A stretch of DNA of 64,000 nucleotides from Neoluteolibacter marinus (GTDB lineage Bacteria > Verrucomicrobiota > Verrucomicrobiia > Verrucomicrobiales > Akkermansiaceae): NCBI RefSeq assembly GCF_014904755.1, contig NZ_JACZFQ010000043.1:1-64000 (forward strand), in the 5' to 3' direction. The position numbers and the translations under genes were made by a program. Numbering within the stretch: position 1 is the stretch's first letter; each line of letters opens with the position of its first letter. Of this stretch, positions 8,492 through 16,718 are shown in pieces. The notes under the pieces were generated by a model. The model ran no database searches and had not been told where the DNA came from. It saw only the letters and a list, made by a program, of their open reading frames with translations.

Positions 8492-9028
8492 ATGGAACTG
8501 AAACGCGTCAGCAAGCTGCTCAGCCTCGTGCTGCGTCACGACCCGGGCAAGATTGGAATCTTGCTCGATGACCAGGGCTGGACGGATTGCGGGGAGTTGA
8601 TTGAAGCCATCAGGCGACGGGGCATGAAGGTCGATTCCGCGATCCTGCGGGAGGTCGTCCTCACCAATGACAAGCAGCGCTTTGCGTTCAACGGCGACGA
8701 GACCCGGATCCGAGCCAACCAGGGGCACTCGGTCACGGTGGACCTTGCCCTCGTTCCACAACCGCCCCCGGAGTGCCTTTTCCACGGAACGGTGGAACGT
8801 TATGTCGAATCGATCCGCAAGGACGGCCTTCAAAAAGGATCGCGCCATCATGTTCATCTCAGTCCAGACCTCCAGACCGCGACCAAAGTGGGAGAACGGC
8901 GGGGGAAACCGGTCATCCTGAAGGTCCTGGCTCGCGACATGTGCGTGGCCGGACACGAGTTCTTCGTTTCCAACAACGGCGTCTGGCTGACGGACGAGGT
9001 GCCGCCAAGTTTCATTGAGTTCCCGTGA
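8492..9028 (+). CDS. kptA: RNA 2'-phosphotransferase (Tpt1/KptA)
   Basis: Removes an internal 2'-phosphate from RNA by transferring it to NAD, releasing nicotinamide and ADP-ribose 1'',2''-cyclic phosphate. The 178-residue protein has the N-terminal winged-helix-like domain with the catalytic RH (R15-H16, in LSLVLRHDP) and the C-terminal ART-like NAD-binding domain with LFHGT and RHHVHLS. These are consistent with the Arg-His-Arg-Arg set of the family. ATG 8492 gives the canonical MELKRVSKLLSLVLRH start. It overlaps the next gene by 4 nt (GTGA), so the two are probably translationally coupled. Bacteria generally lack the tRNA-splicing substrate, so the natural RNA target is unknown. Confidence 0.93.
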   Translation: MELKRVSKLLSLVLRHDPGKIGILLDDQGWTDCGELIEAIRRRGMKVDSAILREVVLTNDKQRFAFNGDETRIRANQGHSVTVDLALVPQPPPECLFHGTVERYVESIRKDGLQKGSRHHVHLSPDLQTATKVGERRGKPVILKVLARDMCVAGHEFFVSNNGVWLTDEVPPSFIEFP

Positions 9029-9507
9029 AAGCAACAGTGGTAAGAGGAGATCTGCTCGACCAGTCGGTCGAGGTCATTGTCAATGCATGGAACCGCAACA
9101 TGATTCCGTGGTGGCTGCTGCTGCCTCAGGGTGTGTCCGGCGCGATCAAGCGAAAGGCTGGATACGCTCCGTTTCGTGAACTTGCGAAGATGGGTCCAAT
9201 TGGAGCAGGTGAGGCCAGGCTCACGACAGCCGGGCGCTTGCCATTTTGCGGGATTATTCACGTCGCCGGGATCAACCTCTTTTGGAGATCGTCTGCGCAG
9301 ATCATCGCGAAATGCGTCCACAGTGCGCTTTCGATTGCATCGGAACAGGGGTTTCGATCGATAGCTTTTCCTCTGATCGGTTCGGGTACCGGGGGGATAG
9401 AACCCTCATCTGCGAGGGAGTGGATGATCGATGCTGTTGATGCATCGGATTTCGAAGGAGAAGTGCTGATTGTCGAATTCTCTCCCACGAAGGCTGAATG
9501 CCACTGA
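9025..9507 (+). CDS. Macro-domain protein coupled to KptA
   Basis: A single macro domain of 160 residues, starting at GTG that overlaps the kptA stop by 4 nt. It has a GDLLDQSVEVIVNAWNRN start instead of the usual VNAAN, an unusual PWWLLLPQGVSGAIKR segment, HVAGI, and the phosphate-binding FPLIGSGTGG loop (about residues 114-123). Macro domains bind or hydrolyse ADP-ribose derivatives, and KptA yields an ADP-ribose cyclic phosphate, so a role in processing that product, or in reversing RNA-end ADP-ribosylation, is likely. The sequence differs clearly from the second macro domain of the cluster (11456-11965), which suggests separate substrates. Confidence 0.88.
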   Translation: MKATVVRGDLLDQSVEVIVNAWNRNMIPWWLLLPQGVSGAIKRKAGYAPFRELAKMGPIGAGEARLTTAGRLPFCGIIHVAGINLFWRSSAQIIAKCVHSALSIASEQGFRSIAFPLIGSGTGGIEPSSAREWMIDAVDASDFEGEVLIVEFSPTKAECH

Positions 9508-9518
9508 ATTTTGAATCC

Positions 9519-11459
9519 ATGAACCTCCATCTTGCCGCCGTCGCCTTGAACCAAACCCCGCTGGACTGGCCGGGGAATGAAGCGCGTGTCCGGGCGGCGC
9601 TTGATGAGGCCCGTGCGGGCGGGGCTTCGCTGGTCTGCCTGCCGGAGCTCTGCTTGACCGGCTACGGCTGCGAGGACGCCTTCTTTGCTCCGGCGACGTG
9701 GCAGCGTGCCTGGCGGATGCTGGAGGATCTGTTGCCGGCGACCCGGGGGATGGTGGTCGCCATCGGTCTGCCCGTGTTCCACCAGCGGGCGCTGTTCAAC
9801 GGCTGCGCGGTGGCGGCCGACGGCGAGTTGCTGGGGATCGCGGCGAAGAAGAACCTGGCGGGCGACGGGATCCACTATGAACCCCGTTGGTTCAAGCGCT
9901 GGCCCGACGGGGTGCGCGACGAACTCCGCCTGGACGACGGGCGGAGCGTGCCGATCGGCGACCTCTTGTTCGAGGTCGGCGGGGTGAAGATCGGATTTGA
10001 GATCTGCGAGGACGCCTGGGTGGCCGACCGGCCGGGGGCGAAGCTGGCGGCGCGCGGGGCGGATGTGATCCTCAATCCCAGTGCCAGCCATTTCGCCTTT
10101 GGCAAGGCGGGAATCCGCCGGCGCTTCGTGACCGAAGGGTCGCGGGCCTTCGGGGCGGCCTACGTGTATTCGAACCTGCTGGGCAACGAGGCCGGGCGGA
10201 TCATCTACGACGGCCAGCTGCTGGTGGCGCAGAACGGGCATCTGGTGGCCGAAAGCCCGCGCTTCGGCTTCGCCGACCACCGGGTGCTCGCGGTGACGGT
10301 GGATCTTGATGCCGGTCGGCTGGCGATGGCGCGCAGCGCGAACCACCGGCCGCAGCTTCCGGCCACGGCGGACGCGGGCTTGGTCCGCGGCGACTTCGAT
10401 TGGCCGGAGGTGGCGGCGGCATTTCACGTGGCCCTGCCCTGCGACACGGGCGACGAGGGCCAGTGTGAGGAATTCACGCATGCAGTGACGCTGGGCTTGT
10501 TCGACTATGTGCGGAAGAGCCGGTCGAACGGCTTCGTCGTCTCGTTGAGTGGCGGCGCCGACTCGGCCGCGGCGGCCTGCCTGGTGCGCCTGATGTTCGA
10601 TGCCGCCCGCGCGGAGCTCGGGGACGGTTTCGGCGGCAAGATAACGGCCGGGGATTTCGCAGAAGTACTGCTGACGGCGTACCAATCGACCGAGAACAGC
10701 GGGCCCGTCACCCGCAATGCCGCGCGGGTGCTGGCGGAGGCGCTGGGCGCGACCCATCGCGAGCTCGATGTCGCGGCGATCCACAAGGCCTACGTCGGGA
10801 TGATCGGCGAGGCCTATGGGGAAGAACTGAACTGGGAGGAGCACGACATCCCGCTCCAGAACATCCAGGCCCGGGTCCGCTCGCCCGGCATCTGGATGCT
10901 GGCCAACCTGCGCAATGCGCTGCTGCTGTCGACCAGCAACCGCAGCGAGGCGGCGGTCGGCTACGCGACCATGGATGGCGACACCTCCGGCGGGCTGGCA
11001 CCCTTGTCGGGGATCGACAAGCACTTCTTGCGCGAGTGGTTGCGCTGGCTGGAAACGACCGGACCGGTGATCGGCGGGGAGCGGCGGACGGTGCCGGCGC
11101 TGGCGGCGGTGAATGTCCAGCAGCCGACGGCCGAACTGCGGCCGGGCGAACAGGGCCAGACCGATGAGGGCGACCTGATGCCCTACGAGGTGTTGGATTT
11201 CATCGAGGGTGCGGCGATCCGCGACCGCAAGTCGCCGCGGGAAGTACTGGGTTTGCTGAAAGTTGCCTTCGGGGACCGGCCGGAGGCCACGCTGCTCCAG
11301 TGGACGAAGCGCTTCTTCACCCTGTGGAGCCGCAACCAGTGGAAGCGGGAGCGCTATGCCCCGGGTTTTCACCTCGATGACGAGAACCTCGATCCCAAGA
11401 CCTGGTGCCGCTGGCCGATCCTGAGCGGCGGGTTCCGGGAGGAACTTGAGCAGCTATGA
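9519..11459 (+). CDS. nadE: Glutamine-dependent NAD+ synthetase
   Basis: Last step of NAD synthesis: amidation of nicotinate adenine dinucleotide using glutamine. The 646-residue protein is the two-domain form. The N-terminal nitrilase-type glutaminase has [14 protein letters not shown] (Glu), AAKKNL (Lys) and FEICEDAW (Cys). The C-terminal synthetase has the PP-loop [21 protein letters not shown] and [14 protein letters not shown] motifs. ATG 9519 gives the usual short start ([12 protein letters not shown]); an in-frame ATG at 9498 would overlap the macro-domain gene. Its stop overlaps the next macro-domain gene by 4 nt. Confidence 0.96.
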   Translation: MNLHLAAVALNQTPLDWPGNEARVRAALDEARAGGASLVCLPELCLTGYGCEDAFFAPATWQRAWRMLEDLLPATRGMVVAIGLPVFHQRALFNGCAVAADGELLGIAAKKNLAGDGIHYEPRWFKRWPDGVRDELRLDDGRSVPIGDLLFEVGGVKIGFEICEDAWVADRPGAKLAARGADVILNPSASHFAFGKAGIRRRFVTEGSRAFGAAYVYSNLLGNEAGRIIYDGQLLVAQNGHLVAESPRFGFADHRVLAVTVDLDAGRLAMARSANHRPQLPATADAGLVRGDFDWPEVAAAFHVALPCDTGDEGQCEEFTHAVTLGLFDYVRKSRSNGFVVSLSGGADSAAAACLVRLMFDAARAELGDGFGGKITAGDFAEVLLTAYQSTENSGPVTRNAARVLAEALGATHRELDVAAIHKAYVGMIGEAYGEELNWEEHDIPLQNIQARVRSPGIWMLANLRNALLLSTSNRSEAAVGYATMDGDTSGGLAPLSGIDKHFLREWLRWLETTGPVIGGERRTVPALAAVNVQQPTAELRPGEQGQTDEGDLMPYEVLDFIEGAAIRDRKSPREVLGLLKVAFGDRPEATLLQWTKRFFTLWSRNQWKRERYAPGFHLDDENLDPKTWCRWPILSGGFREELEQL

Positions 11460-11965
11460 GAGCCATCCAAGCGGACATCACCACCCTGGCGGTCGATGCG
11501 ATCGTCAATGCGGCGAACTCGAGCCTGCTCGGCGGGGGCGGGGTTGATGGCGCGATCCATCGCGCGGCCGGGCCGGAATTGGTTCACGAATGCCGTCTGC
11601 TGAGTGGCTGCAAGACCGGGGAGGCGAAAATCACGAAAGGCTACCGGTTGCCCGCCAAGCACGTGATCCACACGGTCGGCCCGGTGTGGCGGGGAGGGAA
11701 CTCGGGGGAGCACGAATTGCTGGCGTCGTGCTACCGCCGATCGTTGGAACTGGCGGTCGAGCACTCGCTCGGGTCGGTGGCGTTCCCTTCGATCAGCACC
11801 GGGGTCTTCGGGTATCCGGTCGAGGATGCGGCGAGGATTGCGGTGGCGACGGTGGGTGGGTTTCTTGCGGGAGTGGAGGTGCCTTTGGAGGTGACCTTCT
11901 GCTGCTTTTCGCGGGGAGATCTCGAGGTTTATTTGGAAGTTATCGGGGGTGGAGATGGTGGCTGA
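11456..11965 (+). CDS. Macro-domain ADP-ribose/O-acetyl-ADP-ribose hydrolase-like protein
   Basis: A canonical YmdB/AF1521-type macro domain of 169 residues: [34 protein letters not shown] at the start (residues 6-39, with the Asn and glycine-rich loop), then GEAKIT, HTVGPVW and the second phosphate loop [12 protein letters not shown]. Such enzymes deacylate O-acetyl-ADP-ribose or remove mono-ADP-ribose from proteins or nucleic acids. ATG overlaps the nadE stop by 4 nt (ATGA). The last six residues are glycine/aspartate-rich and look non-essential. It is the second of two divergent macro domains in the NAD cluster. Confidence 0.92.
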   Translation: MRAIQADITTLAVDAIVNAANSSLLGGGGVDGAIHRAAGPELVHECRLLSGCKTGEAKITKGYRLPAKHVIHTVGPVWRGGNSGEHELLASCYRRSLELAVEHSLGSVAFPSISTGVFGYPVEDAARIAVATVGGFLAGVEVPLEVTFCCFSRGDLEVYLEVIGGGDGG

Positions 11966-11974
11966 TCTGTCCAA

Positions 11975-11998
11975 GCCGGCTGAAGCCGGCGCTCCCAG
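11975..11998. repeat. Short GC-rich direct-repeat sequence (AAGCCGGC TG AAGCCGGC)
   Basis: Two AAGCCGGC units in tandem, followed by GCTCCCAGC, fill the 60-bp gap between the second macro-domain gene and pncA, the longest gap in the NAD cluster. It may be a remnant of a dispersed repeat; a single copy here gives no proof. Confidence 0.35.
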
Positions 11999-12025
11999 CA
12001 TGCCTGTGAAGGCGCGGTTTTGCTT

Positions 12026-12631
12026 ATGAAAGAACACGCATTGATCCTGGTCGATTTGCAGAATGACTTCCTGCCCGGTGGAGCCTTGGCCGTGCCGGGC
12101 GGAGATGATGTCATTCCGATTGCCAACCGCCTGATGGAAGACTTCGAGCTCGTGGTCGCTACCCAGGACTGGCATCCGCCGGACCACGGGAGCTTCGCGG
12201 CGAATCATCCGGGGAAGAATGTTTTCGATTCAATCGACCTCAACGGCTTGCCCCAGACCTTGTGGCCGGTGCATTGCGTGCAGGGGACCGTGGGCGCGGA
12301 GTTTGCGCCGCAGCTTTGGACGGACCGGATCGCCCGTGTGTTCCGCAAGGGCACGGATGCGGAGATCGACAGCTACAGCGGCTTCCACGACAACGGCCAT
12401 CGACGCTCGACCGGGTTGGCGGAGTGGCTGAAGAGCCAGGGCGTGCAGCGGGTCACGGTGTGCGGGCTGGCGCTCGACTACTGCGTGAAATTCACCGCGC
12501 TCGATGCGGTGGCCGAGGGCTTTGAAGTGGCACTGTGCCTGCCGGCTTGTCGCGGGGTGGACCTCCAGCCGGGTGATTGCGACGCGGCGGTCGCGGAGAT
12601 GAAGGCCCGGGGGGTGGAGATCCGAGTATGA
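12026..12631 (+). CDS. pncA: Nicotinamidase
   Basis: Hydrolyses nicotinamide to nicotinate and ammonia, feeding PncB. The 201-residue isochorismatase-fold protein shows the catalytic Asp in LVDLQNDF (D10), the metal-binding TQDWHPPDHGSF region with its Asp and two His, VHCVQGT, a KGTD segment for the catalytic Lys, and the nucleophile in CGLALDYCVKFTA. The nicotinamide released by KptA can be recycled by this enzyme, linking the two parts of the cluster. The ATG at 12026 gives the standard start; the stop overlaps pnuC by 4 nt. Confidence 0.95.
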   Translation: MKEHALILVDLQNDFLPGGALAVPGGDDVIPIANRLMEDFELVVATQDWHPPDHGSFAANHPGKNVFDSIDLNGLPQTLWPVHCVQGTVGAEFAPQLWTDRIARVFRKGTDAEIDSYSGFHDNGHRRSTGLAEWLKSQGVQRVTVCGLALDYCVKFTALDAVAEGFEVALCLPACRGVDLQPGDCDAAVAEMKARGVEIRV

Positions 12632-13296
12632 CGACCGAAGCGGTCACGAAGCGCCCGACTTGGCAAGGTGCCGATGCCTGGCTTGTTGCGGGCCTGTCGC
12701 TAGTCCTGTTGTCCGCCGCCTGGTGGCGGTGGTTGCCGATCGACGTGACCGAGGCCTTGGGTTTCGCGACGGGCGCCGTCTGTGTGTGGCTGGTGACGAA
12801 GGAGAACATCTGGAGCTGGCCGATCGGCCTCGCCAACAACGTGTTCTTCGCCCTGTTGTTCTGGCGGGCGCGCTTGTTCGCCGACTTCGGGTTGCAAGGC
12901 GTCTATTTCGCCCTCGGGGTGTGGGGCTGGTGGCAGTGGCTGCACGGCGGCCGGAACCGCGGGGCGCTGAAGATTGCACGGGCCTCCGCAAAGGAATGGG
13001 TCGGGATCGCGGTCTTTCTGGTGGCCGGAACCTGGGGACTCCGGGAACTGCTGGTGGTGGTGAACGGTGCGGCCCCGTTCTTCGATGCCTTGACCACGGT
13101 GCTGTGCCTTGCGGCGCAGTATCTGTTGTGCCGGAAGCGCCTGGAGAACTGGTGGCTTTGGATTGCCGCGGATTTGATCTACGTGCCGCTCTATCTGAGC
13201 CGCGGGCTGCCGTTGACGTCGCTGCTGTACGCGGGATTCATCGTGCTGTGTGTGTTGGGGATGAAGCGATGGAGAGCGGAGGTGGCCGAAGCATGA
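12628..13296 (+). CDS. pnuC: Nicotinamide riboside transporter, PnuC family
   Basis: A 222-residue inner-membrane protein with about seven hydrophobic segments. PnuC transporters carry nicotinamide riboside by facilitated diffusion and depend on a kinase to trap the substrate. Recognition rests on the WSWPIGLANNVFFALLFW region, the YFALGVWGWWQW motif, and the W-L-W-I-A-D-L-I-Y-V-P-L-Y stretch near the end. ATG lies in an ATGA overlap with the pncA stop, and the end overlaps the nadR-like start by 4 nt. That NadR neighbour has a kinase domain, which supports nicotinamide riboside as the cargo. Confidence 0.93.
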   Translation: MTTEAVTKRPTWQGADAWLVAGLSLVLLSAAWWRWLPIDVTEALGFATGAVCVWLVTKENIWSWPIGLANNVFFALLFWRARLFADFGLQGVYFALGVWGWWQWLHGGRNRGALKIARASAKEWVGIAVFLVAGTWGLRELLVVVNGAAPFFDALTTVLCLAAQYLLCRKRLENWWLWIAADLIYVPLYLSRGLPLTSLLYAGFIVLCVLGMKRWRAEVAEA

Positions 13297-14288
13297 TGCC
13301 GGCGGCTCGTCATGGCCTCGGGGTGGTGATCGGAAAATTCCTGCCGCCACATCGCGGCCACCGTTTCCTGATCGAGACTGCGCTCGACCATTGCGAGCGG
13401 GTGGTGGTGATCGTCTGCGGAAAGCCTGGCGATCCGATCCCGGCTGAGATCCGCGCCGGCTGGTTGAGGGAGATCGTTCCTGGGGCGGAGGTGATGGTGA
13501 TCGACGATCGCTACGATGAAAATGACTCGAAGGTCTGGGCGGAGAACACCATCCGCTGGTTGGGCAGCGCCCCGGATGCGGTGTTCACTTCGGAAGACTA
13601 CGGCGACTGCTATGCCGCTCATCTCGGCTGTGAACACGTCATGGTCGACCGTGAACGGCTGACGGTGTCCTGCAGCGGCACGGCTGTGCGCGGGGATCCG
13701 GCGGCAATGTGGGATTACATGGATCCGCCGTTGCGGGAGTGGTTTGCGAAACGGGTGGTGATCGTCGGTGCCGAGTCGACCGGGACGACGACCCTGGCCC
13801 GGGACCTTGCGGCCGAACTGCGGACCGGTTGGGTGGCGGAGTATGGCCGCGAGTTCAGTGCCGGGAAACAGGCATGCGGGGACAACTGCTGGGACAGTGC
13901 CGAGTTTCTCGAGATCGCCCGCAAGCAGACCTGCCGGGAAAATGCCGCGGCCCGCGAATCGAACCGGATCCTGGTATGCGACACCAATGCCTTCGCCACC
14001 GTGCTCTGGCACCGCCGCTACATGGGATTCGACGATGAACGGGTGACGCGGTTCGGCCGCCAGGCGAAAGCCGATCTCTACCTGCTCACCGGGGATGAGA
14101 TTCCCTTCGTCCAGGACGGGCTGCGGGACGGCGAACACATCCGGCACGAGATGCACCGTTGGTTTGTCGATGCGCTTTCGGGGCAGGAGGTGCCGTGGCG
14201 GCTGGTGTCCGGATCCAGACGGAAGAGGATCAGGCTGGCGCTGGAGGCGATCGATGTCCTCGGCTTCCCCGGTGCCCCGGTTGCTTGA
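13293..14288 (+). CDS. nadR: NadR-like NMN adenylyltransferase/ribosylnicotinamide kinase
   Basis: A 331-residue fusion without the N-terminal repressor helix-turn-helix of enteric NadR. Residues 1-145 are a nucleotidyltransferase with GKFLPPHRGH (14-23) and the SCSGTAVR motif (127-133). Residues 153-331 are a P-loop kinase domain with EYGREFS and CDTNAF. Together these would phosphorylate nicotinamide riboside and adenylate NMN to NAD. The P-loop reads GAESTGTTT (159-167): the invariant lysine is replaced by threonine (codon ACG). I recall similar loops in some actinobacterial homologues but cannot check. No transcription-regulator domain is present; NrtR presumably does that job here. Confidence 0.88.
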   Translation: MMPAARHGLGVVIGKFLPPHRGHRFLIETALDHCERVVVIVCGKPGDPIPAEIRAGWLREIVPGAEVMVIDDRYDENDSKVWAENTIRWLGSAPDAVFTSEDYGDCYAAHLGCEHVMVDRERLTVSCSGTAVRGDPAAMWDYMDPPLREWFAKRVVIVGAESTGTTTLARDLAAELRTGWVAEYGREFSAGKQACGDNCWDSAEFLEIARKQTCRENAAARESNRILVCDTNAFATVLWHRRYMGFDDERVTRFGRQAKADLYLLTGDEIPFVQDGLRDGEHIRHEMHRWFVDALSGQEVPWRLVSGSRRKRIRLALEAIDVLGFPGAPVA

Positions 14289-14319
14289 CGAACGGAGCGC
14301 TTCCCGGAAGCTTCCGGAC

Positions 14320-15072
14320 ATGGGCGAGCCCTTCATCCGCGTCCGCGGTCTCGAGCAGAAGTTCGGCGAGCAGCATGTGCTGCGCGGGGTCGATCTCGAC
14401 ATCTGCGGGGGCGAGACGCTTGCCTTGATCGGCGGCTCGGGGGCGGGAAAATCGGTGTTACTGAAGCACCTGCCCGGCCTGCTGCAGCCATGGAAGGGTT
14501 CGGTGGAAGTGGATGGCACCGATATTTCGACCCTGAACGAGCGCGAGCTGGCGCCGTTCCGGCGGAAGGTCGGGATCATGTTCCAGGGCGGCGCCTTGTT
14601 CGACTCGATGACCGTCGGCCAGAACATCGCGTTTCCGCTGCGCGAGTCGGGCGAGAAGGATGAACGGGAGATTGCCCGGCGGGTGTCGGAGACGCTCGAG
14701 ATCGTGCGGCTGCCGGGGCAGGAGCAGAAGATGCCTTCCGATCTGTCGGGCGGGATGCGCAAGCGGGTGGCGCTCGCGCGGGCGGTGGTCGACCGGCCGG
14801 CCTGTGTTCTGTACGACGAACCCCATGCCGGGCTTGATCCGATCACGGCGGATTCGATCGACCACCTGATCCGCGACCTCAACGAGCACTTCGGGATGAC
14901 GAGCGTGGTGGTCACCCACGAGATGCGGAGCGTGTTCCACATCGCCGACCGGGTGGTGTTCCTTGAAAAGGGCCGCATCTACTGGAGCGGCCCCGCCGCG
15001 GAGCTGAAGGTGACCCGCGACCCGGTGCTGCGGCCGTTTGTCGACGGGGACTCGGGAGAGCCGTGGAATTGA
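14320..15072 (+). CDS. Mla-type ABC transporter ATP-binding protein
   Basis: A 250-residue ATPase of the MlaF/Ttg2A type that powers phospholipid trafficking between the membranes. It shows the Walker A GGSGAGKS (38-45), the Q-loop MFQGGALFDSMTV typical of MlaF, the signature LSGGMRKRVALARA, and Walker B VLYDEP. The D-loop region reads DEPHAGLDP where most relatives have DEPTAGLDP. It begins 31 bp after nadR and is followed 43 bp later by an MCE protein. No MlaE permease gene is present in the window, so the partner must lie elsewhere. Confidence 0.9.
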   Translation: MGEPFIRVRGLEQKFGEQHVLRGVDLDICGGETLALIGGSGAGKSVLLKHLPGLLQPWKGSVEVDGTDISTLNERELAPFRRKVGIMFQGGALFDSMTVGQNIAFPLRESGEKDEREIARRVSETLEIVRLPGQEQKMPSDLSGGMRKRVALARAVVDRPACVLYDEPHAGLDPITADSIDHLIRDLNEHFGMTSVVVTHEMRSVFHIADRVVFLEKGRIYWSGPAAELKVTRDPVLRPFVDGDSGEPWN

Positions 15073-15115
15073 TCACCCTTGCACCGGCGGCCCCGAGCGT
15101 CGAAGCTGACCGGGC

Positions 15116-16120
15116 ATGGCGGAATCGACCAGACGGACGGAACTGTGGGTCGGCGTGTTCGTTTTCATCGGGCTCGCGCTGCTCGGCGGGCTGATCGTGC
15201 AGTTCGGGCGCTTCGGCGACCGGCTGCGGGGGAAGTACCAGCTGGTGGTTGTGTTCGACGACGCCTCGGGATTGATCAAGGGCTCGGAGGTGCGGATGGG
15301 CGGAGCGCGCATCGGCAAGGTGGCGGAGCAGCCGGAGCTCAATGCCAACGTCAAGGTCCAGGTGGTGATGAGCGTGGATGACATGATCCGGATTCCAGAA
15401 AGCTCGGCCATCCAGATCGCGTCGGCCTCCTTGCTGGGGGACAAGATGGTGGTGATCACCCCGCCTCCGGGAGGAAGTTCCAGCGGCCGCTACATCGAGC
15501 CGGGCTCGGTATTGCGCGGCGGCGGCCCGTCGGGGCTGGATGCCATCCAGAACAACGCCGAGATGCTGAGCCGCGATGCCAGCCGGCTGCTGCAGAAGGC
15601 GGAGGTGACGATCCAGAAGATCGACGGTGCGGTGGACGAGATACACGGCGCGGCCAGCCGTCTCCAGGTCACGCTCGACAAGGTGAACGGGTCGATCCTG
15701 TCCGACACCAACCTCCAGGAAATCGACGCGACGTTGGCGAGCTTCTCGAAGGCAGCGGCGACGTTGGAACCGGCGGTGGCGGACGCCCGGTCGGCGATGG
15801 TGGCTATTGAGAAGGCCGCCGCCGGGGCGGAAGACACCTTTGCCAGCGCCAACGAACGGATCGACGAGCTGGCCCCGGCCTTGAAGGAAGTACCGAAGGC
15901 CGTGGCGTCGCTGTCGCGGGCGGCGGACAAGGCGGGGAAGGCGATCGAGCGAGCCGAGGAGGGCGACGGCTTGCTGGGGACGCTGGCCTACGACCGCGAG
16001 GTGTCCGACGACGCGAAGACCTTCATCCGCAACCTCAAGCAGCAGGGGATCCTGCGCTATCGCGACAAGGACACGCCGGAGGAAGACCCGCGGAACCGCT
16101 TCCGCGGCCGGAGGCGGTGA
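15116..16120 (+). CDS. MCE-domain (MlaD-like) substrate-binding protein
   Basis: A 334-residue inner-membrane-anchored periplasmic protein. One N-terminal transmembrane helix (about 11-29, LWVGVFVFIGLALLGGLIV) is followed by a single MCE domain (about 40-120, including DDASGLIKGSEVRMGGARIGKV). A long helical region rich in alanine and charged residues (about 140-290) follows, as in longer MCE proteins that form bridges or bind partners. MCE proteins form hexameric rings carrying lipids. It follows the MlaF-like ATPase and probably works with it. The C-terminus is basic (RNRFRGRRR). Confidence 0.9.
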   Translation: MAESTRRTELWVGVFVFIGLALLGGLIVQFGRFGDRLRGKYQLVVVFDDASGLIKGSEVRMGGARIGKVAEQPELNANVKVQVVMSVDDMIRIPESSAIQIASASLLGDKMVVITPPPGGSSSGRYIEPGSVLRGGGPSGLDAIQNNAEMLSRDASRLLQKAEVTIQKIDGAVDEIHGAASRLQVTLDKVNGSILSDTNLQEIDATLASFSKAAATLEPAVADARSAMVAIEKAAAGAEDTFASANERIDELAPALKEVPKAVASLSRAADKAGKAIERAEEGDGLLGTLAYDREVSDDAKTFIRNLKQQGILRYRDKDTPEEDPRNRFRGRRR

Positions 16121-16174
16121 CGGGGTGTTTTGCATCGAGGAGGTGACAGCGGCGGATCGTTTGCTAGCGTGCCA

Positions 16175-16705
16175 ATGATGAAAGCCATCGCCTCGATCCT
16201 CGCGTTGTTCCTTGCCGCTTGCTCGACCCAGACCTGCTGGAAGGGAGGGATCCCGATGCGAGAGACGGAAATGCACGCCCAGTGGGGGGCGGAGGTCGAT
16301 ATCCTGAAGTCGGCCAACAACGTGAAAATCTACCGCGGGCTGGCGCATCCGGTCGGGCAGAAGCAGCGCTACGAACGGCAGGTCGCGAAGGGAGGCTGGG
16401 TCGAGTTCGAGGGCTTCAAGTTTTTCCAGCAGCCGGCGGATTTTCCGGACGGGACCGCGATGAAGGTGCTGGATATTTACAAGAAGTCCTCGTCGCACGA
16501 GGCACTGGCGACAAAGACCACCTGCGACGGTTTCCACCCGGACTACGCCCTGGTTTGGAGCAAAGGCGGCAAGCAGCGGGTGCTGCAGATCTGTTACGGC
16601 TGTCACGAGTGGAAGTACTTCGGGCCGGGCGGAACCATCCACACCGACATCGAGGACAAGACCTACTTCCGGCAGCTGTTGCCGCTGCTGCCGCGGGAAA
16701 AGTGA
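16175..16705 (+). CDS. Predicted lipoprotein, function unknown
   Basis: A 176-residue protein with a signal sequence and lipobox (IASILALFLAAC, lipidated Cys at about residue 16), so an envelope lipoprotein. The body contains several paired cysteines (CDGFH, CYGCHEW) and many aromatic residues. CYGCH looks superficially like a haem motif but the rest of a cytochrome is absent. No domain is recognised. Two adjacent ATGs (16175 and 16178) could start it. It may be the last gene of the MCE transport group. It converges with the next gene. Confidence 0.7.
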   Translation: MMKAIASILALFLAACSTQTCWKGGIPMRETEMHAQWGAEVDILKSANNVKIYRGLAHPVGQKQRYERQVAKGGWVEFEGFKFFQQPADFPDGTAMKVLDIYKKSSSHEALATKTTCDGFHPDYALVWSKGGKQRVLQICYGCHEWKYFGPGGTIHTDIEDKTYFRQLLPLLPREK

Positions 16706-16718
16706 TGGGGGACTCCGC

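Noticed and set aside
9258-11372. A 704-residue open frame opposite nadE
   Set aside because: Arg/Gln/His/Pro-rich antisense frame without domains; nadE itself is certain.
16175-16705. CYGCH in the lipoprotein as a cytochrome c haem motif
   Set aside because: The match is a CxxCH by chance; no other cytochrome c features such as a Met ligand region are present around it.
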